This document shows positions 1-11,975 of a stretch of DNA of 64,000 nucleotides, in pieces. The position numbers and the translations under genes were made by a program. The notes below the pieces were generated by a model. That model was not told the DNA's origin and ran no database searches. It was given only the letters and a program-made list of their open reading frames with translations. Positions within the stretch are counted from its first letter, which is position 1. Each line of letters begins with the position of its first letter. The stretch lies in assembly GCF_050003625.1 (NCBI RefSeq), contig NC_134398.1, positions 100,297,664 to 100,361,663 on the forward strand, read 5' to 3'. The stretch comes from Haematobia irritans. Lineage: Eukaryota > Arthropoda > Insecta > Diptera > Muscidae.

Positions 1-3000
1 AATATAATATAATATAATATAAATATAATATAATATAATATAATATAATATAATATAATATAATATAATATAATATAATATAATATAATATAATATAATA
101 TAATATAATATAATATAATATAATATAATATAATATAATATAATATAATATAATATAATATAATATAATATAATATAATATAATATAATATAATATAATA
201 TAATATAATATAATATAATATAATATAATATAATATAATATAATATAATATAATATAATATAATATAATATAATATAATATAATATAATATAATATAATA
301 TAATATAATATAATATAATATAATATAATATAATATAATATAATATAATATAATATAATATAATATAATATAATATAATATAATATAATATATAATATAA
401 TATAATATAATATAATATAATATAATATAATATAATATAATATAATATAATATAATATAATATAATATAATATAATATAATATAATATAATATAATATAA
501 TATAATATAATATAATATAATATAATATAATATAATATAATATAATATAATATAATATAATATAATATAATATAATATAATATAATATAATATAATATAA
601 TATAATATAATATAATATAATATAATATAATATAATATAATATAATATAATATAATATAATATAATATAATATAATATAATATAATATAATATAATATAA
701 TATAATATAATATAATATAATATAATATAATATAATATAATATAATATAATATAATATAATATAATATAATATAATATAATATATATAATATAATATAAT
801 ATAATATAATATAATATAATATAATATAATATAATATAATATAATATAATATAATATAATATAATATAATATAATATAATATAATATAATATAATATAAT
901 ATAATATAATATAATATAATATAATATAATATAATATAATATAATATAATATAATATAATATAATATAATATAATATAATATAATATAATATAATATAAT
1001 ATAATATAATATATATAATATAATATAATATAATATAATATAATATAATATAATATAATATAATATAATATAATATAATATAATATAATATAATATAATA
1101 TAATATAATATAATATAATATAATATAATATAATATAATATAATATAATATAATATAATATAATATAATATAATATAATATAATATAATATAATATAATA
1201 TAATATAATATAATATAATATAATATAATATAATATAATATAATATAATATAATATAATATAATATAATATAATATAATATAATATAATATAATATAATA
1301 TAATATAATATAATATAATATAATATAATATAATATAATATAATATAATATAATATAATATAATATAATATAATATAATATAATATAATATAATATAATA
1401 TAATATAATATAATATAATATAATATAATATAATATATATATATAATATAATATAATATAATATAATATAATATAATATAATATAATATAATATAATATA
1501 ATATAATATAATATAATATAATATAATATAATATAATATAATATAATATAATATAATATAATATAATATAATATAATATAATATAATATAATATAATATA
1601 ATATAATATAATATAATATAATATAATATAATATAATATAATATAATATAATATAATATAATATAATATAATATAATATAATATAATATAATATAATATA
1701 ATATAATATAATATAATATAATATAATATAATATAATATAATATAATATAATATAATATAATATAATATAATATAATATAATATAATATAATATAATATA
1801 ATATAATATAATATAATATAATATAATATAATATAATATAATATAATATAATATAATATAATATAATATAATATAATATAATATAATATAATATAATATA
1901 ATATAATATAATATAATATAATATAATATAATATAATATAATATAATATAATATAATATAATATAATATAATATAATATAATATAATATAATATAATATA
2001 ATATAATATAATATAATATAATATAATATAATATAATATAATATAATATAATATATATATAATATAATATAATATAATATAATATAATATAATATAATAT
2101 AATATAATATAATATAATATAATATAATATAATATAATTAATATAATATAATATAATATAATATAATATAATATAATATAATATAATATAATATAATATA
2201 ATATAATATAATATAATATAATATAATATAATATAATATAATATAATATAATATAATATAATATAATATAATATAATATAATATAATATAATATAATATA
2301 ATATAATATAATATAATATAATATAATATAATATAATATAATATAATATAATATAATATAATATAATATAATATAATATAATATAATATAATATAATATA
2401 ATATAATATAATATAATATAATATAATATAATATAATATAATATAATATATATAATATAATATAATATAATATAATATAATATAATATAATATAATATAA
2501 TATAATATAATATAATATAATATAATATAATATAATATAATATATATAATATAATATAATATAATATAATATAATATAATATAATATAATATAATATAAT
2601 ATAATATAATATAATATAATATAATATAATATAATATAATATAATATAATATAATATAATATAATATAATATAATATAATATAATATAATATAATATAAT
2701 ATAATATAATATAATATAATATAATATAATATAATATAATATAATATAATATAATATAATATAATATAATATAATATAATATAATATAATATAATATAAT
2801 ATAATATAATATAATATAATATAATATAATATAATATAATATAATATAATATAATATAATATAATATAATATAATATAATATAATATATAATATAATATA
2901 ATATAATATAATATAATATAATATAATATAATATAATATAATATAATATAATATAATATAATATAATATAATATAATATAATATAATATAATATAATATA

Positions 3001-3604
3001 ATATAATATAATATAATAATATAATATAATATAATATAATATAATATAATATAATATAATATAATATAATATAATATAATATAATATAATATAATATAAA
3101 TATAATATAATATAATATAATATAATATAATATAATATAATATAATATAATATAATATAATATAATATAATATAATATAATATAATATAATATAATATAA
3201 TATAATATAATATAATATAATATAATATAATATAATATAATATAATATAATATAATATAATATAATATAATATAATATAATATAATATAATATAATATAA
3301 TATAATATAATATAATATAATATAATATAATATAATATAATATAATATAATATAATATAATATAATATAATATAATATAATATAATATAATATAATATAA
3401 TATAATATAATATAATATAATATAATATAATATAATATAATATAATATAATATAATATAATATAATATAATATAATATAATATAATATAATATAATATAA
3501 TATAATATAATATAATATAATATAATATAATATAATATAATATAATATAATATAATATAATATAATATAATATAATATAATATAATATAATATAATATAA
3601 TATA
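1..3604. repeat. (AATAT)n simple satellite array
   Basis: About 720 head-to-tail copies of the pentamer AATAT, starting at the window edge and ending sharply near 3604. The only variation is about a dozen small phase shifts (for example near 21, 391, 781, 1011, 1434, 2050, 2138, 2450, 2541, 2886, 3018 and 3098), mostly an extra AT or a gained or lost base. No substitution to G or C is seen. A long reading frame across 2138-3640 is a by-product of a stop-free pentamer phase and is not a gene. AATAT satellites are known from Drosophila heterochromatin; here the array borders transposon-rich sequence, which suggests a pericentromeric or heterochromatic setting (inference). Confidence 0.97.
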
Positions 3605-4337
3605 AACTACAATACTAATAATAGAGAGAATAATATACACATTTATATAATTTTAGAAAAAAGAAATAATAAGTATGAAAAAGTAAGTAAGTGGTAATAA
3701 AAAAAAGTGTAGGAAAAATGGACCAAGATAAATATAATGTATATATAGCAGTAAAAGATTTAATTGTGAGGAAAGAGATGTTCAAGCATATAGTTAATGA
3801 TCAGGAACAAGATTATAACAGGAGAAAAAGAGCAGGAATTAACAGCAACGGAGACAAACAGGAACAGGGACTTGTTAACAGCAGGAACAATTAGTTGGGT
3901 GGACAGGAACAGAGACGATGTAAACAAGCAAAGGCGGTTATTGAAGCACATAGTTAATGATCAGCAGCAAGATAACAGACAGGAAAAAAGGAGAAGGAAA
4001 CAACAGTAACGGAGACAAACAGGAACAGTGACTTGTTAACAGCAGGAACAAATAGTTGGATGGACAGGAACAGAGACGATGAAGCAAGCAAAGGTAGTTG
4101 TAGAAACAAATGGGAAGATCAGGAACGTAACAGGATCAGAATTGAAAGGTAAGAAGTGGTAGTGCACAGGAACAGAGTGTTAAGATGGACGGAGACAGAA
4201 GTCAAAGTTTTATGGTGTAGTTGATGGAAGAAATTTACAGGAACAGGTGGTCAGGAATGGTTGATGACAGGATGGGCCAAGTTACAGCGAAAGTTAAGTA
4301 CAGATGATATTTATTATGTTGTACCAGGATGAATATA
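3605..4337. repeat. Purine-rich segment with 160-bp tandem duplication
   Basis: After the satellite the sequence becomes A/G-rich with many CAGGAACAG-type words. A unit starting at 3781 is repeated at 3941 (period 160); both open with the shared text AGTTAATGATCAG and share the later string ACAGGAACAGAGACGATG. Short open frames here come from the purine-rich composition. No gene is recognised. Confidence 0.75.
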
Positions 4338-5450
4338 CAATTCTAAATAAAACAACAACAAAAACTCAAAACAAAAAGTAAAGAATTCAGAGAGATAAAT
4401 AAACATAAAAAATACTCGCATGTACTCAATTTTGCACTTTTCTATACCGGTGTCAGTTGGAACATTTTCTAGTCCTTGGTCCATAACTCGTGAAGATGAG
4501 TCTGCGAAATGGCGAGATAGTCTTCTTTCCTCATTATACCATCGATTTTCTGCAATGGCCCAATGTGCCATCACGTGAAGCAGCCCCAAACCATGATGCT
4601 TCCACCACCATGCTTCACAGTTTGTTTAACATGGTGGCGTTGAATGGTATCACCAGGACGACGCCAGCAATATTGTTTACCGTCCGATTGTAAACGGTTA
4701 AATTTTGATTCATCTGACCAGATAACACGTTTCCAGTCATATGTTGTCCAATTTTTATGCTCTCTTGCAAACTTCATTCGCGCCTTTTGACTCTTTTCGG
4801 ATAATGCAGGTTTATTTTTTTACAGCTGAAACATAACCAATGTTGTGGAGCGCTCGTCTTGCTGTCCATTCACTAACATGCTTATTTTTTGGCAACAGGT
4901 GTATTCTTCGGCGTTACGGACTTGTTCTGCCTCATTTCTGCCATCATAAGGCGAGCGTCCGCTTCGGCCAACAGTTTTCGGCGGCCTCTGGTTTGCTCTT
5001 TGGGAGTAGCACTTCGTCTTTTTTGGACGCGAATGACTTATATTTAGTTCCTTGGCTATTTTCCGCGATGAAGACCCATTATTAGTTAAGGAAACTATAT
5101 TGTCCTCTTATTGCAGTGCACTTCGAATAAAGCTGTAAATCTTACTAACAAACACGTTTCTAAACACAAAGTTGTATTACTGATCATAAAGAAAGGAAAA
5201 AAACTAACGATGTATTTTGGTTTTATGCTGAGTACATCAAAAAGTGCAAAATTGAGTACATGCAAAACTTTTTAATGTTTATTTATCTCTCTGAATGCTT
5301 TACTTTTTGTTTTGAGTTTTTTGTTGTTTCATTTAGAATTGAAGAAGGAATAAAAGAAAAATAAAATTATTTCGAGATTCTTTATTGCTGCTTTTTTATT
5401 CGTTTAGAATTAAAAAAAAATAATTATGTACTCATTTCTGCACGCCACTG
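4338..5450 (-). mobile_element. Truncated Tc1-like DNA transposon
   Basis: The two flanks carry about 100 bp of inverted repeat: 4338-4441 matches the reverse complement of 5239-5341. The right end continues outward to a terminal CAGTGGCGTGCAGAAATGAG (read on the minus strand) next to a TA at about 5451, a normal Tc1 end. On the left the homology stops at 4338, so the outer left terminus is missing. Between the repeats lies a broken minus-strand transposase. The span of about 1.1 kb is short for a Tc1 element, in line with an internal deletion. It is dead as an autonomous element. Confidence 0.85.
4424..5090 (-). pseudogene. Tc1-type transposase remnant
   Basis: Reading on the minus strand, the N-terminal DNA-binding part (about 5090-4790) is split by stops and frame changes. 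The next piece (4777-4571) is open and includes WSDESKFNR, which carries the first catalytic Asp of the DDE domain, followed by GGGSIMVWGCF, typical of Tc1 transposases. Just after this the frame shifts; a short tail with VMDQG-like text runs to about 4424 and then enters the inverted repeat. The second and third catalytic acidic residues are absent, so the enzyme cannot be active. Family assignment is firm; the exact Tc1 subfamily is not determined. Confidence 0.85.
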
Positions 5451-6314
5451 TATATTCTTGATCAGGGAGATATTCTAAGACTGTCCATCTGTCTGTTTGG
5501 CTTTCTGTCTGTTGTAATCACGCTACAGTCTTCAATAATGAAGCAATCGTGCTGAAATTTTGCACAAACTCGTCTTTTGTTTGCAGGCAGGTCAAGTTCG
5601 AAGATGGGCTATATCGGTCCAGGTTTTGATATAGTCCCCATATAAACCGTCCTCCCGATTTGGGGTCTTGGGCTTATAGAAACCGTAGTTTTTATCCAAT
5701 TTGCCTCAAGTTGAAAATCTAGAAGTATTTTAGGACCATAAAATATGTGGCAAAATTGGTGAGTATCGGTGCTTGTTTTGGTAAAACCCTTCTAGAATCC
5801 GTAGTTTTTATCCAATTTGCCTGAAATGTGAAATATAGAGATATTTTAGAACCGTAAAGAGGTTTGTAAAAAATGGTGAGTATCGGTTCATGTTTTGGTA
5901 TATCCCCCATATAGACCAATCTTCCGAGTTTACTTCTTGGGCTTATAGAAACCGTAGTATCGGTCAATGTTTTAGTATAGCCCCCATTTTAGTATAGCAC
6001 CCGATTTTACTTTTTGGGCTTGTAGAAACCGTAGTTGTTGTCCAATTTGCCTGAAATTGAAAATCTGAAGGTTTTTTAGGACTATAAATAGGTGTGCAAG
6101 AAACGATTTTATTGTTTGGGATTCTAGAAACCGTAGTTTTTATTCAATTTGCATGAAATTTTAAATCTAGCTGTATTTTAGGACCATAGAGAGGTGTGCC
6201 GAAAACGGTGAGTATCTCCCGATTTAACTCCTTGAGTTTCTAGAAACCGTTGTTTTTATCCGATTTGTCTGAAGATGTAAATATACTGGTATTTTAGACT
6301 CACAAAAACGTGTA
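5451..6314. repeat. Diverged dispersed repeat with internal reiterations
   Basis: A long stretch with five or six degenerate copies of a block containing AGAAACCGTAGTTTTTATCC, then AATTTGCCTGAAA and ATTTTAGGACCATAAA, at about 5671, 5800, 5949, 6030, 6128 and 6240. Between them are phrases such as GAGTATCGGT and CCCCCATATAGACC. No coding potential. The text resembles dispersed repeats often seen in calyptrate fly intergenic DNA (recollection of style, not a database match). Confidence 0.65.
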
Positions 6315-6617
6315 TACACCCTCAAAAAATCGCTTCTCTAACGTATGTTCCAAACTTATTTTGCAGGAAGCTCATATATTATTTGATACTGCCGAAACAT
6401 GAATATGTTTGTTTTATGTGAACATATTATATGTTTGGAAGCATTTTGAGCCCAAAAATATTATATACTTGGAAGTATTATTCCCAAAGAAGATTGTGCT
6501 CATTCCCTCACATAATTTTCACTTCCACGAAATTTTTTAGTTCTTGCCAGCTTTTTCTGTAATACAAATAATGTTGAAGAAAATTCTCAATTTTATAAAT
6601 TTTTTAAATTTAAGATT

Positions 6618-6690
6618 TCGCCTGGACGGAGAATTGAACTGAGGACCATACAGTTTGTAAGCCAACACACTATCCACTGGGCTACGTAGC
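6618..6690 (-). ncRNA. tRNA-like sequence (valine-like loop), copy A
   Basis: On the minus strand it starts GCTACGTAGC with an A-box-like tract and carries a B-box-like GGTTCAATTC. The loop TTACAAA sits in the anticodon position. Stem pairing is poor, so this is a tRNA-derived pol III-like module and not a functional tRNA. The GT that follows this sequence in other copies has been lost here (GCGAAATCTT). Confidence 0.6.
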
Positions 6691-6747
6691 TGTTATAGTC
6701 ACCAGTAGACAATTATCGTTATAAGTTGCATTTATATAGCATAGTTT

Positions 6748-8213
6748 AGGTTAGGTTAGATTAAAGTGGCAGCCCGATTTAATTTCAGGCTCACTTAGAC
6801 TATTCAGTCCATTGTGATACCACATTTAACTAAAAGTACCTATTACATATGGGCACTTCTAGTTTTAACCACTGAACCTTCTCTATTATTTTCTTTTGTT
6901 GAACCAACCAGATTGTTCCAAAAACATTAACAGACTGCTTAAGTTACCGTTTTCCAGGTCCGCCAGTAATCTAAAGCTATATGCCCCTAAAATTTCCTTA
7001 CACCTTACACAAAATGCAGGACACTCACACAAGAGGTGTTTAATTGATTCCTTTTCCTCCACATCATGACAGCTCATACAATAGTCATTATACTTCGCAC
7101 CAATAGTTTTTGCAAATTCGCCTATCAAGCAGCGACCCGTTATAGCAGATATCGGAAGTGATATCTGACGTCTTGAGAACACTAGCATATCTAGTGTGCG
7201 GTTCAAGTTTAAATGGGGCCATATTTGCTTGGTGTCGTTACAACCCTTGCAATTCTCCTCTAACATTTGCCATCATGACGGCCTTCTCATGCAGTAAGAC
7301 CTTGCAGGTTGCCAGAGACATACCAACAGATTCTAGTTCTCCTGGAATATGTAAGGTAGTTCCTAGCCTTGCTAACTCATCTGCTTACCAGTCCCCGGTA
7401 TGTTCCTATGACCAGGCACCCATATTAGGTGAACATTGTACTGCTCAGCCATCTCGTTGAGAGATTTGCGGCAGTCGATGGCCGTTTTCGAGTAAAGGAA
7501 CACAGAGTCCAAGGTTTTTACTGCAGGTTGACTATCTGAGTATATATTAATGCCAACAATTTTTGAACATTACTTCTCAGCCAATTCGCCACCTCTTTTA
7601 TTGCTAAGAGTTCAGCCTGAAAAACACTACAGTGATTAGGTAATCTTTTCGCTACTCGAAGTTCCAGATCTTTAGAATATACTCCGAAACCCACTTGTCC
7701 ATTCAATTTGGAGCCATCAGTATCAAAATCTATATATCTTTTATTCCCCGGGGTCTGTGTACACCAGGCCTCACTGTTAGGTTAGGTTAGGTTATGTGGC
7801 AGCCCGATGTATCAGGCTCACTTAGACTATTCAGTCCATTGTGATACGCCTCACTGTTGGGAGTTAGAGTTTCAAACTGTTTGTCGAAAAGTGGTTATGC
7901 CAGGTGTAATCCACTACGTTAGGCACATCTCGCATTACTTTGAAGACCGAACTGTGACCGTACATTTTTTCCGACCACAGCGATAGCTCGCGCAACCGCA
8001 CAGCTGTTGTTGCTGCTGACTGTTTGGCCAAAATGTCTAAAGGCAATAGATGCAGCATGACATTAAGGGAATCTGTTCTTGTCTTACTGAATGCGCCTGA
8101 GATACACAAGCACGCCATACGCTGAACTTTATCTAAACCTGTCGGTTGCTGAAGTGCCGGCCACCAGATTACAACACCATATAGCATTATAGGTCTAACC
8201 ACTGCCGTGTATA
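6748..8213 (-). mobile_element. LINE-R copy 1, 3' part only
   Basis: Minus-strand 3' half of an RNase H-bearing non-LTR retrotransposon. The 3' tail on the plus strand is AGGTTAGGTTAG, abutting the 13-bp TSD at 6735-6747. Coding traces: the RT C-terminal region with MVRPIMLYG (8202-7864), an RNase H stretch with GQVGFGVYSKDLE (7706-7518) and the C-terminal cysteine/histidine region CMSCH...HLLCEC (7266-6886). Several frameshifts separate them. The element ends at 8213, where a TA-flanked B element begins. Confidence 0.9.
7779..7847 (-). mobile_element. 69-bp LINE 3'-tail insertion
   Basis: A 69-bp segment matching the last part of LINE-R (TTAGG-like tail plus GGCAGCCCGAT and ATTCAGTCCATTGTGATAC) sits inside LINE-R copy 1. 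It is flanked by the 11-bp duplication GCCTCACTGTT at 7768-7778 and 7848-7858. The matching place in LINE-R copy 2 has GCCTCACTGTT once. Small differences from LINE-R in the middle suggest a related but distinct parent. Either an extreme 5' truncation or a very short SINE-like unit. Confidence 0.85.
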
Positions 8214-8493
8214 CACCCAGAAAAAAGTGTTTTCGAAACTAAAGGAAAAAATGTTCATCAATTTATTTTAGCCATTTCATTTATTTCCATTAAGTTAAAT
8301 TTTTGTTTGAAATAGTAAAATTTACTTGTTTCAGTAAAAAACTCCTAAACTGAAAGCAGTTAGGAATAGTTCATTAACTAAAGGGTGATTCTTTTGAGGT
8401 TAGGATTTTCATGCATTAGTATTTGACAGATCACGTGGGATTTCAGACATGGTGTCAAAGAGAAAGATGCTCAGTATGCTTTGACATTTCATC

Positions 8494-9240
8494 ATGAATA
8501 GACTTACTAACGAGCCACAACGTCGAATTTTCAGTGAATGGGCCCTAGAAAAGTTGGCAGAAAATCCGCTTTTTTATCGACAAATTTTGTTCAGCGATGA
8601 GGCTCATTTCTGGTTGAATGGCTACGTAAATAAGCAAAATTGCCGCATTTGGAGTGAAGAGCAACCAGAAGCCGTTCAAGAACTGCCCATGCATCCCGAA
8701 AAATGCACTGTTTGGTGTGGTTTGTACGCTGGTGGAATCATTGGACCGTATTTTTTCAAAGATGCTGTTGGACGCAACGTTACGGTGAATGGCGATCGCT
8801 ATCGTTCGATGCTAACAAACTTTTTGTTGCCAAAAATGGAAGAACTGAACTTGGTTGACATGTGGTTTCAACAAGATGGCGCTACATGCCACACAGCTCG
8901 CGATTCTATGGCCATTTTGAGGGAAAACTTCGGAGAACAATTCATCTCAAGAAATGGACCGGTAAGTTGGCCACCAAGATCATGCGATTTGACGCCTTTA
9001 GACTATTTTTTGTGGGGCTACGTCAAGTCTAAAGTCTACAGAAATAAGCCAGCAACTATTCCAGCTTTGGAAGACAACATTTCCGAAGAAATTCGGGCTA
9101 TTCCGGCCGAAATGCTCGAAAAAGTTGCCCAAAATTGGACTTTCCGAATGGACCACCTAAGACGCAGCCGCGGTCAACATTTAAATGAAATTATTATTTA
9201 TTATTTATTATTTATTATTATTTATTTAATCACAATATAA
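8494..9240 (+). pseudogene. Mariner (DD41D-type) transposase, N-terminus deleted
   Basis: 248 residues open from an ATG at 8494. Catalytic motifs in order: FSDEAHFWL (first Asp, about residue 34), FQQDGATCH (second Asp, about residue 129) and PPRSCDLTPLDYFLWGYVK (third Asp in TPLD). Counting from the second Asp gives 41 residues before the Asp of TPLD, the spacing that defines the DD41D (rosa-like) mariner group. The paired helix-turn-helix region that normally precedes the catalytic domain is missing: the first codons (MNRLTNE) jump straight into PQRRIFSEWALEK. After HLNEII the frame runs into TTTATTA repeats, where the original 3' end was displaced. The catalytic core looks intact, but without the DNA-binding part the product should not recognise its ends. 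Confidence 0.88.
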
Positions 9241-9484
9241 GAACAATAAGAATTATATTCTTTTATAGTTCAACATGGTAGTTTAGGAACACATAGTCAT
9301 AAGATTTATAGAAAGTATAAATAAATATTATAGTATAGTAAACAAAACAATAGAAATAACAAATAAAACAAAATATAAAGTTACAAAAAAAAAAAAAAAG
9401 AAGTTAACAAAAAAAAAATATATGTATAATGACCACCATATATTTTAGAATTTAAGAAAAGTACAGTAAAGAGAAGGGGTTGAG

Positions 9485-9486
<2 letters not shown>

Positions 9487-9537
<51 letters not shown>
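9487..9537. repeat. Poly-T run of 51
   Basis: An uninterrupted run of T inside the 3' part of the mariner, at the end of an A/T-rich insert (about 9196-9568). It could be the tail of a small retro-inserted sequence on the minus strand or a slippage expansion. Confidence 0.9.
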
Positions 9538-9541
<4 letters not shown>

Positions 9542-9992
9542 GAATGAGTAATTTAATTATAGGCTGCACTAGTTATCTTCAAAAAGTAAATGTCATGGAC
9601 CAATCTAACGTTTCAAATAAAGAACCGATGAGATTTTGCAAATTTTATGCGTTTTTTTTTTTTTAAAAAGTTATCAAGCTCTTAACAAATCACCCTTTAG
9701 AATAAGGCATGGAATTTTACTAATACTGTTCATACGTACTAAGAAGTATTCAATCCTTTCAAAACTTAAGGAAACATACTTGTTAGAAAATAGGAAATTT
9801 TCCTATATCTCTTTTGTCTACCTGTAATCGATACCTGCCATCGGTGTAATCGATATGTTTGCGCGTGGGTTGCTTTTTAGTTGGAATCGCGTTGTTATGG
9901 TTAGGTTAGGTTAAAGTGGCAGCCCGATTAAATTTCAGGCTCACTTAGACTATTCAGTCCATTGTGATACCACATTTAACTAAAAGTACCTA

Positions 9993-11975
9993 TTACATAT
10001 GGGCACTTCTAGTCTTAACCACTGAACCTTCTCTATTATTTACTTTTGTGGAACCAACCAGATTGCTCCAAAACATTAACAAACTGCTTAAGTTAACGTT
10101 TTCCAGGTCAGCCAGTAATCTAAAGCTATATGCTCCTAAAATTCGCTTACGCCTTACACAAAAAGCAGGACACTCACACAAGAGGTGTTTAATTGATTCC
10201 TTTTCCTCCACATCATGACAGCTTATACAATAGTCATTATACTTCGCACCTATAGTTTTTGCAAATTCGCCTATCAGGCAGCGACCCTTTATAGCAGATA
10301 TCAGGAGTGCTATCTGACGCCTTGAGAACACTAGCATAGCTAGTGTGCGGTTTAAGTTTAAATGGGGCCATATTTGCTTGGTGTCGTTACAACCCTTGCA
10401 ATTTTCCCATCGAATATTGGCCATCATAACAGCCTTCTCACGCAGTAAGAGCTTGCAGGTGGCCAGAGGCATACCAACAGATTCTAGTTCCCCTGGAATA
10501 TGTAAGGTAGTTCTTAGCCTTGCTAACACATCTGCTTCGCAGTTCCCCGGTATGTTCCTATGGCCAGGCACCCATATTAGGTGAATATTGTACTGCTCAG
10601 CCATCTCGTTGAGAAATTTGCGGCAGTCTATGGCCGTTTTCGAGTTGAGGAACACAGAGTCCAAGGATTTTATTGCAGTTTGACTGTCTGAGTATATATT
10701 AATGCCAATATTTGTTGGAACATTACTTCTCAGCCAATTCACCACCTCTCTTATTGCCAATATTTCAGCCTGAAAAACACTACAGTGATTAGGTAATCTT
10801 TTCGCTATTCGAATTTCCAGATCTTTAGAATATACTCCGAACCCCACTTGTCCATTCAATTTGGAGCCATCAGTATAGAAATCTATATATCTTATATTTC
10901 CCGGGGTCTGTGTACACCACGCCTCACTGTTGGGAATTAGAGTTTCAAACTTTTTGTCGAAAAGTGGTTTTGCCAGGGTGTAATCCACTACGTTAGGCAC
11001 ATCTGGCATTACTTTGAGGACCGAACTATGACCGTACATTTTTTCCGACCACAGCGATAGCTCGCGCAACCGCACAGCCGTTGTTGCAGCTGACTGTTTG
11101 GCCAAAATGTCTAAAGGCAATAGATGTAGCATGACATTAAGGGAGTCTGTTCCTGTCCTACTAAATGCGCCTGAGATACATAAGCTCGCCATACGCTGAA
11201 CTTTATCTAAACAAGTCGGTTTCTGAAGTGCCGGCCACCAGACTACAACACCATATAGCATTATAGGTCTAACTACTGCCGTGTATAGCCAATGCACAAT
11301 TTTTGGTCTTAGTCCCCATTTTTTCCCTATTGCCTTTTTGCACGAGTACAAAGCTACCGTGGCTTTTCTCGCCCTCTCTTCAATATTAAGCCTAAAATTC
11401 AGCTTCCAGTCCAAAATAACGCCAAGGTATTTTGCACACTCACCAAAGGGAATTTCAGTACCCCCTAAGGAAATGGGAGTTTTGCGATCTTTGCAGTACA
11501 TTACTAGTTCTGTCTTTGCTGGATTTACTCCAAGACCATTATCTTTCGCCCATTTCTCAGTCATCCGGAGAGCTCTCTGTATAATATCCCTGATTGTGGA
11601 TGGGAATTTTCCCCTGACTGCTAGCGCCACATCATCTGCGTATGCCACCACATTTATCCTTTCTTTTTCTAGGGAAACCAGAAGGTTGTTTATAGCAACA
11701 TTCCAAAGAAGAGGTGATAGAACTCCTACTTGGGGAGTGCCTCTGTTCACATACCTTTGTATGTTTGCTTGCCCTAGTGTGGCTGAAATACGCCTCTTTA
11801 TTAGAAGTTCGTCTAACAGCCTAAGTATACCTGAATCAACATTCAGAGTTGTCAGTCCATTTAATATCGAGCTCGGATGGACATTATTGAACGCCCCTTC
11901 GATGTCTAGAAACGCCACGATTGTGTATTCTTTGACAGATAGTGAGCTTTCAATAAAGCTGACTAGTTCATGCAA
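9993..11975 (-). pseudogene. LINE-R ORF2: reverse transcriptase, RNase H and C-terminal domain
   Basis: The longest intact frame in the window, 660 codons, but only the C-terminal part of ORF2. RT motifs: FLDIEGAFNNVHP (about residues 23-35), a RGTPQ...VLSPLLWN block in which the second Gly of the usual GG is Val here (Gly in copy 3), and VAYADDVALAV (about residues 108-118), the catalytic Asp pair. RNase H follows from about residue 350: FYTDGSKLNG, FQAEILAIREV, IYSDSQTAI and GNCEADVLARL. The C-terminal stretch has CISCH and HLLCECPAF, a CCHC-like zinc site common in this superfamily. The frame is joined upstream to broken pieces (12175-11963 and 12671-12216), so a full ORF2 is not made. Confidence 0.92.

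Larger units (their letters stand above)
8381..9697 (+). mobile_element. DD41D-type mariner transposon, internally deleted
   Basis: Ends AAGGGTGATT and AATCACCCTT, flanked by TA on each side (8379-8380 and 9698-9699). The matching empty site is visible at about 52690-52700, where the B element reads through as GTTAATGAAC without the insert. It contains a transposase frame lacking its N-terminus and, downstream of it, about 370 bp of A/T-rich foreign-looking sequence ending in a run of 51 T (9487-9537). It is probably non-autonomous now. Confidence 0.92.
8214..9900. mobile_element. B element, partial copy in reverse orientation
   Basis: The segment from CACCCAGAAAAAAGTG (8214, preceded by TA) to GTTGTTATGG (9900) is the reverse complement of 52276-52856, the right part of the B element described at 50457-52856. 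It was inserted into LINE-R copy 1 and is itself interrupted by a mariner element (8381-9697). At 9901 it is cut by the 3' tail of LINE-R copy 2. Its other end is not present beyond that LINE. Confidence 0.85.

Noticed and set aside
2138..3640. 500-codon minus-strand frame of repeated Tyr/Ile/Leu
   Set aside because: It is the AATAT satellite read in a stop-free pentamer phase; no unique sequence is encoded.
9381..9569. Lysine-rich minus-strand frame
   Set aside because: Produced by the poly-T run.
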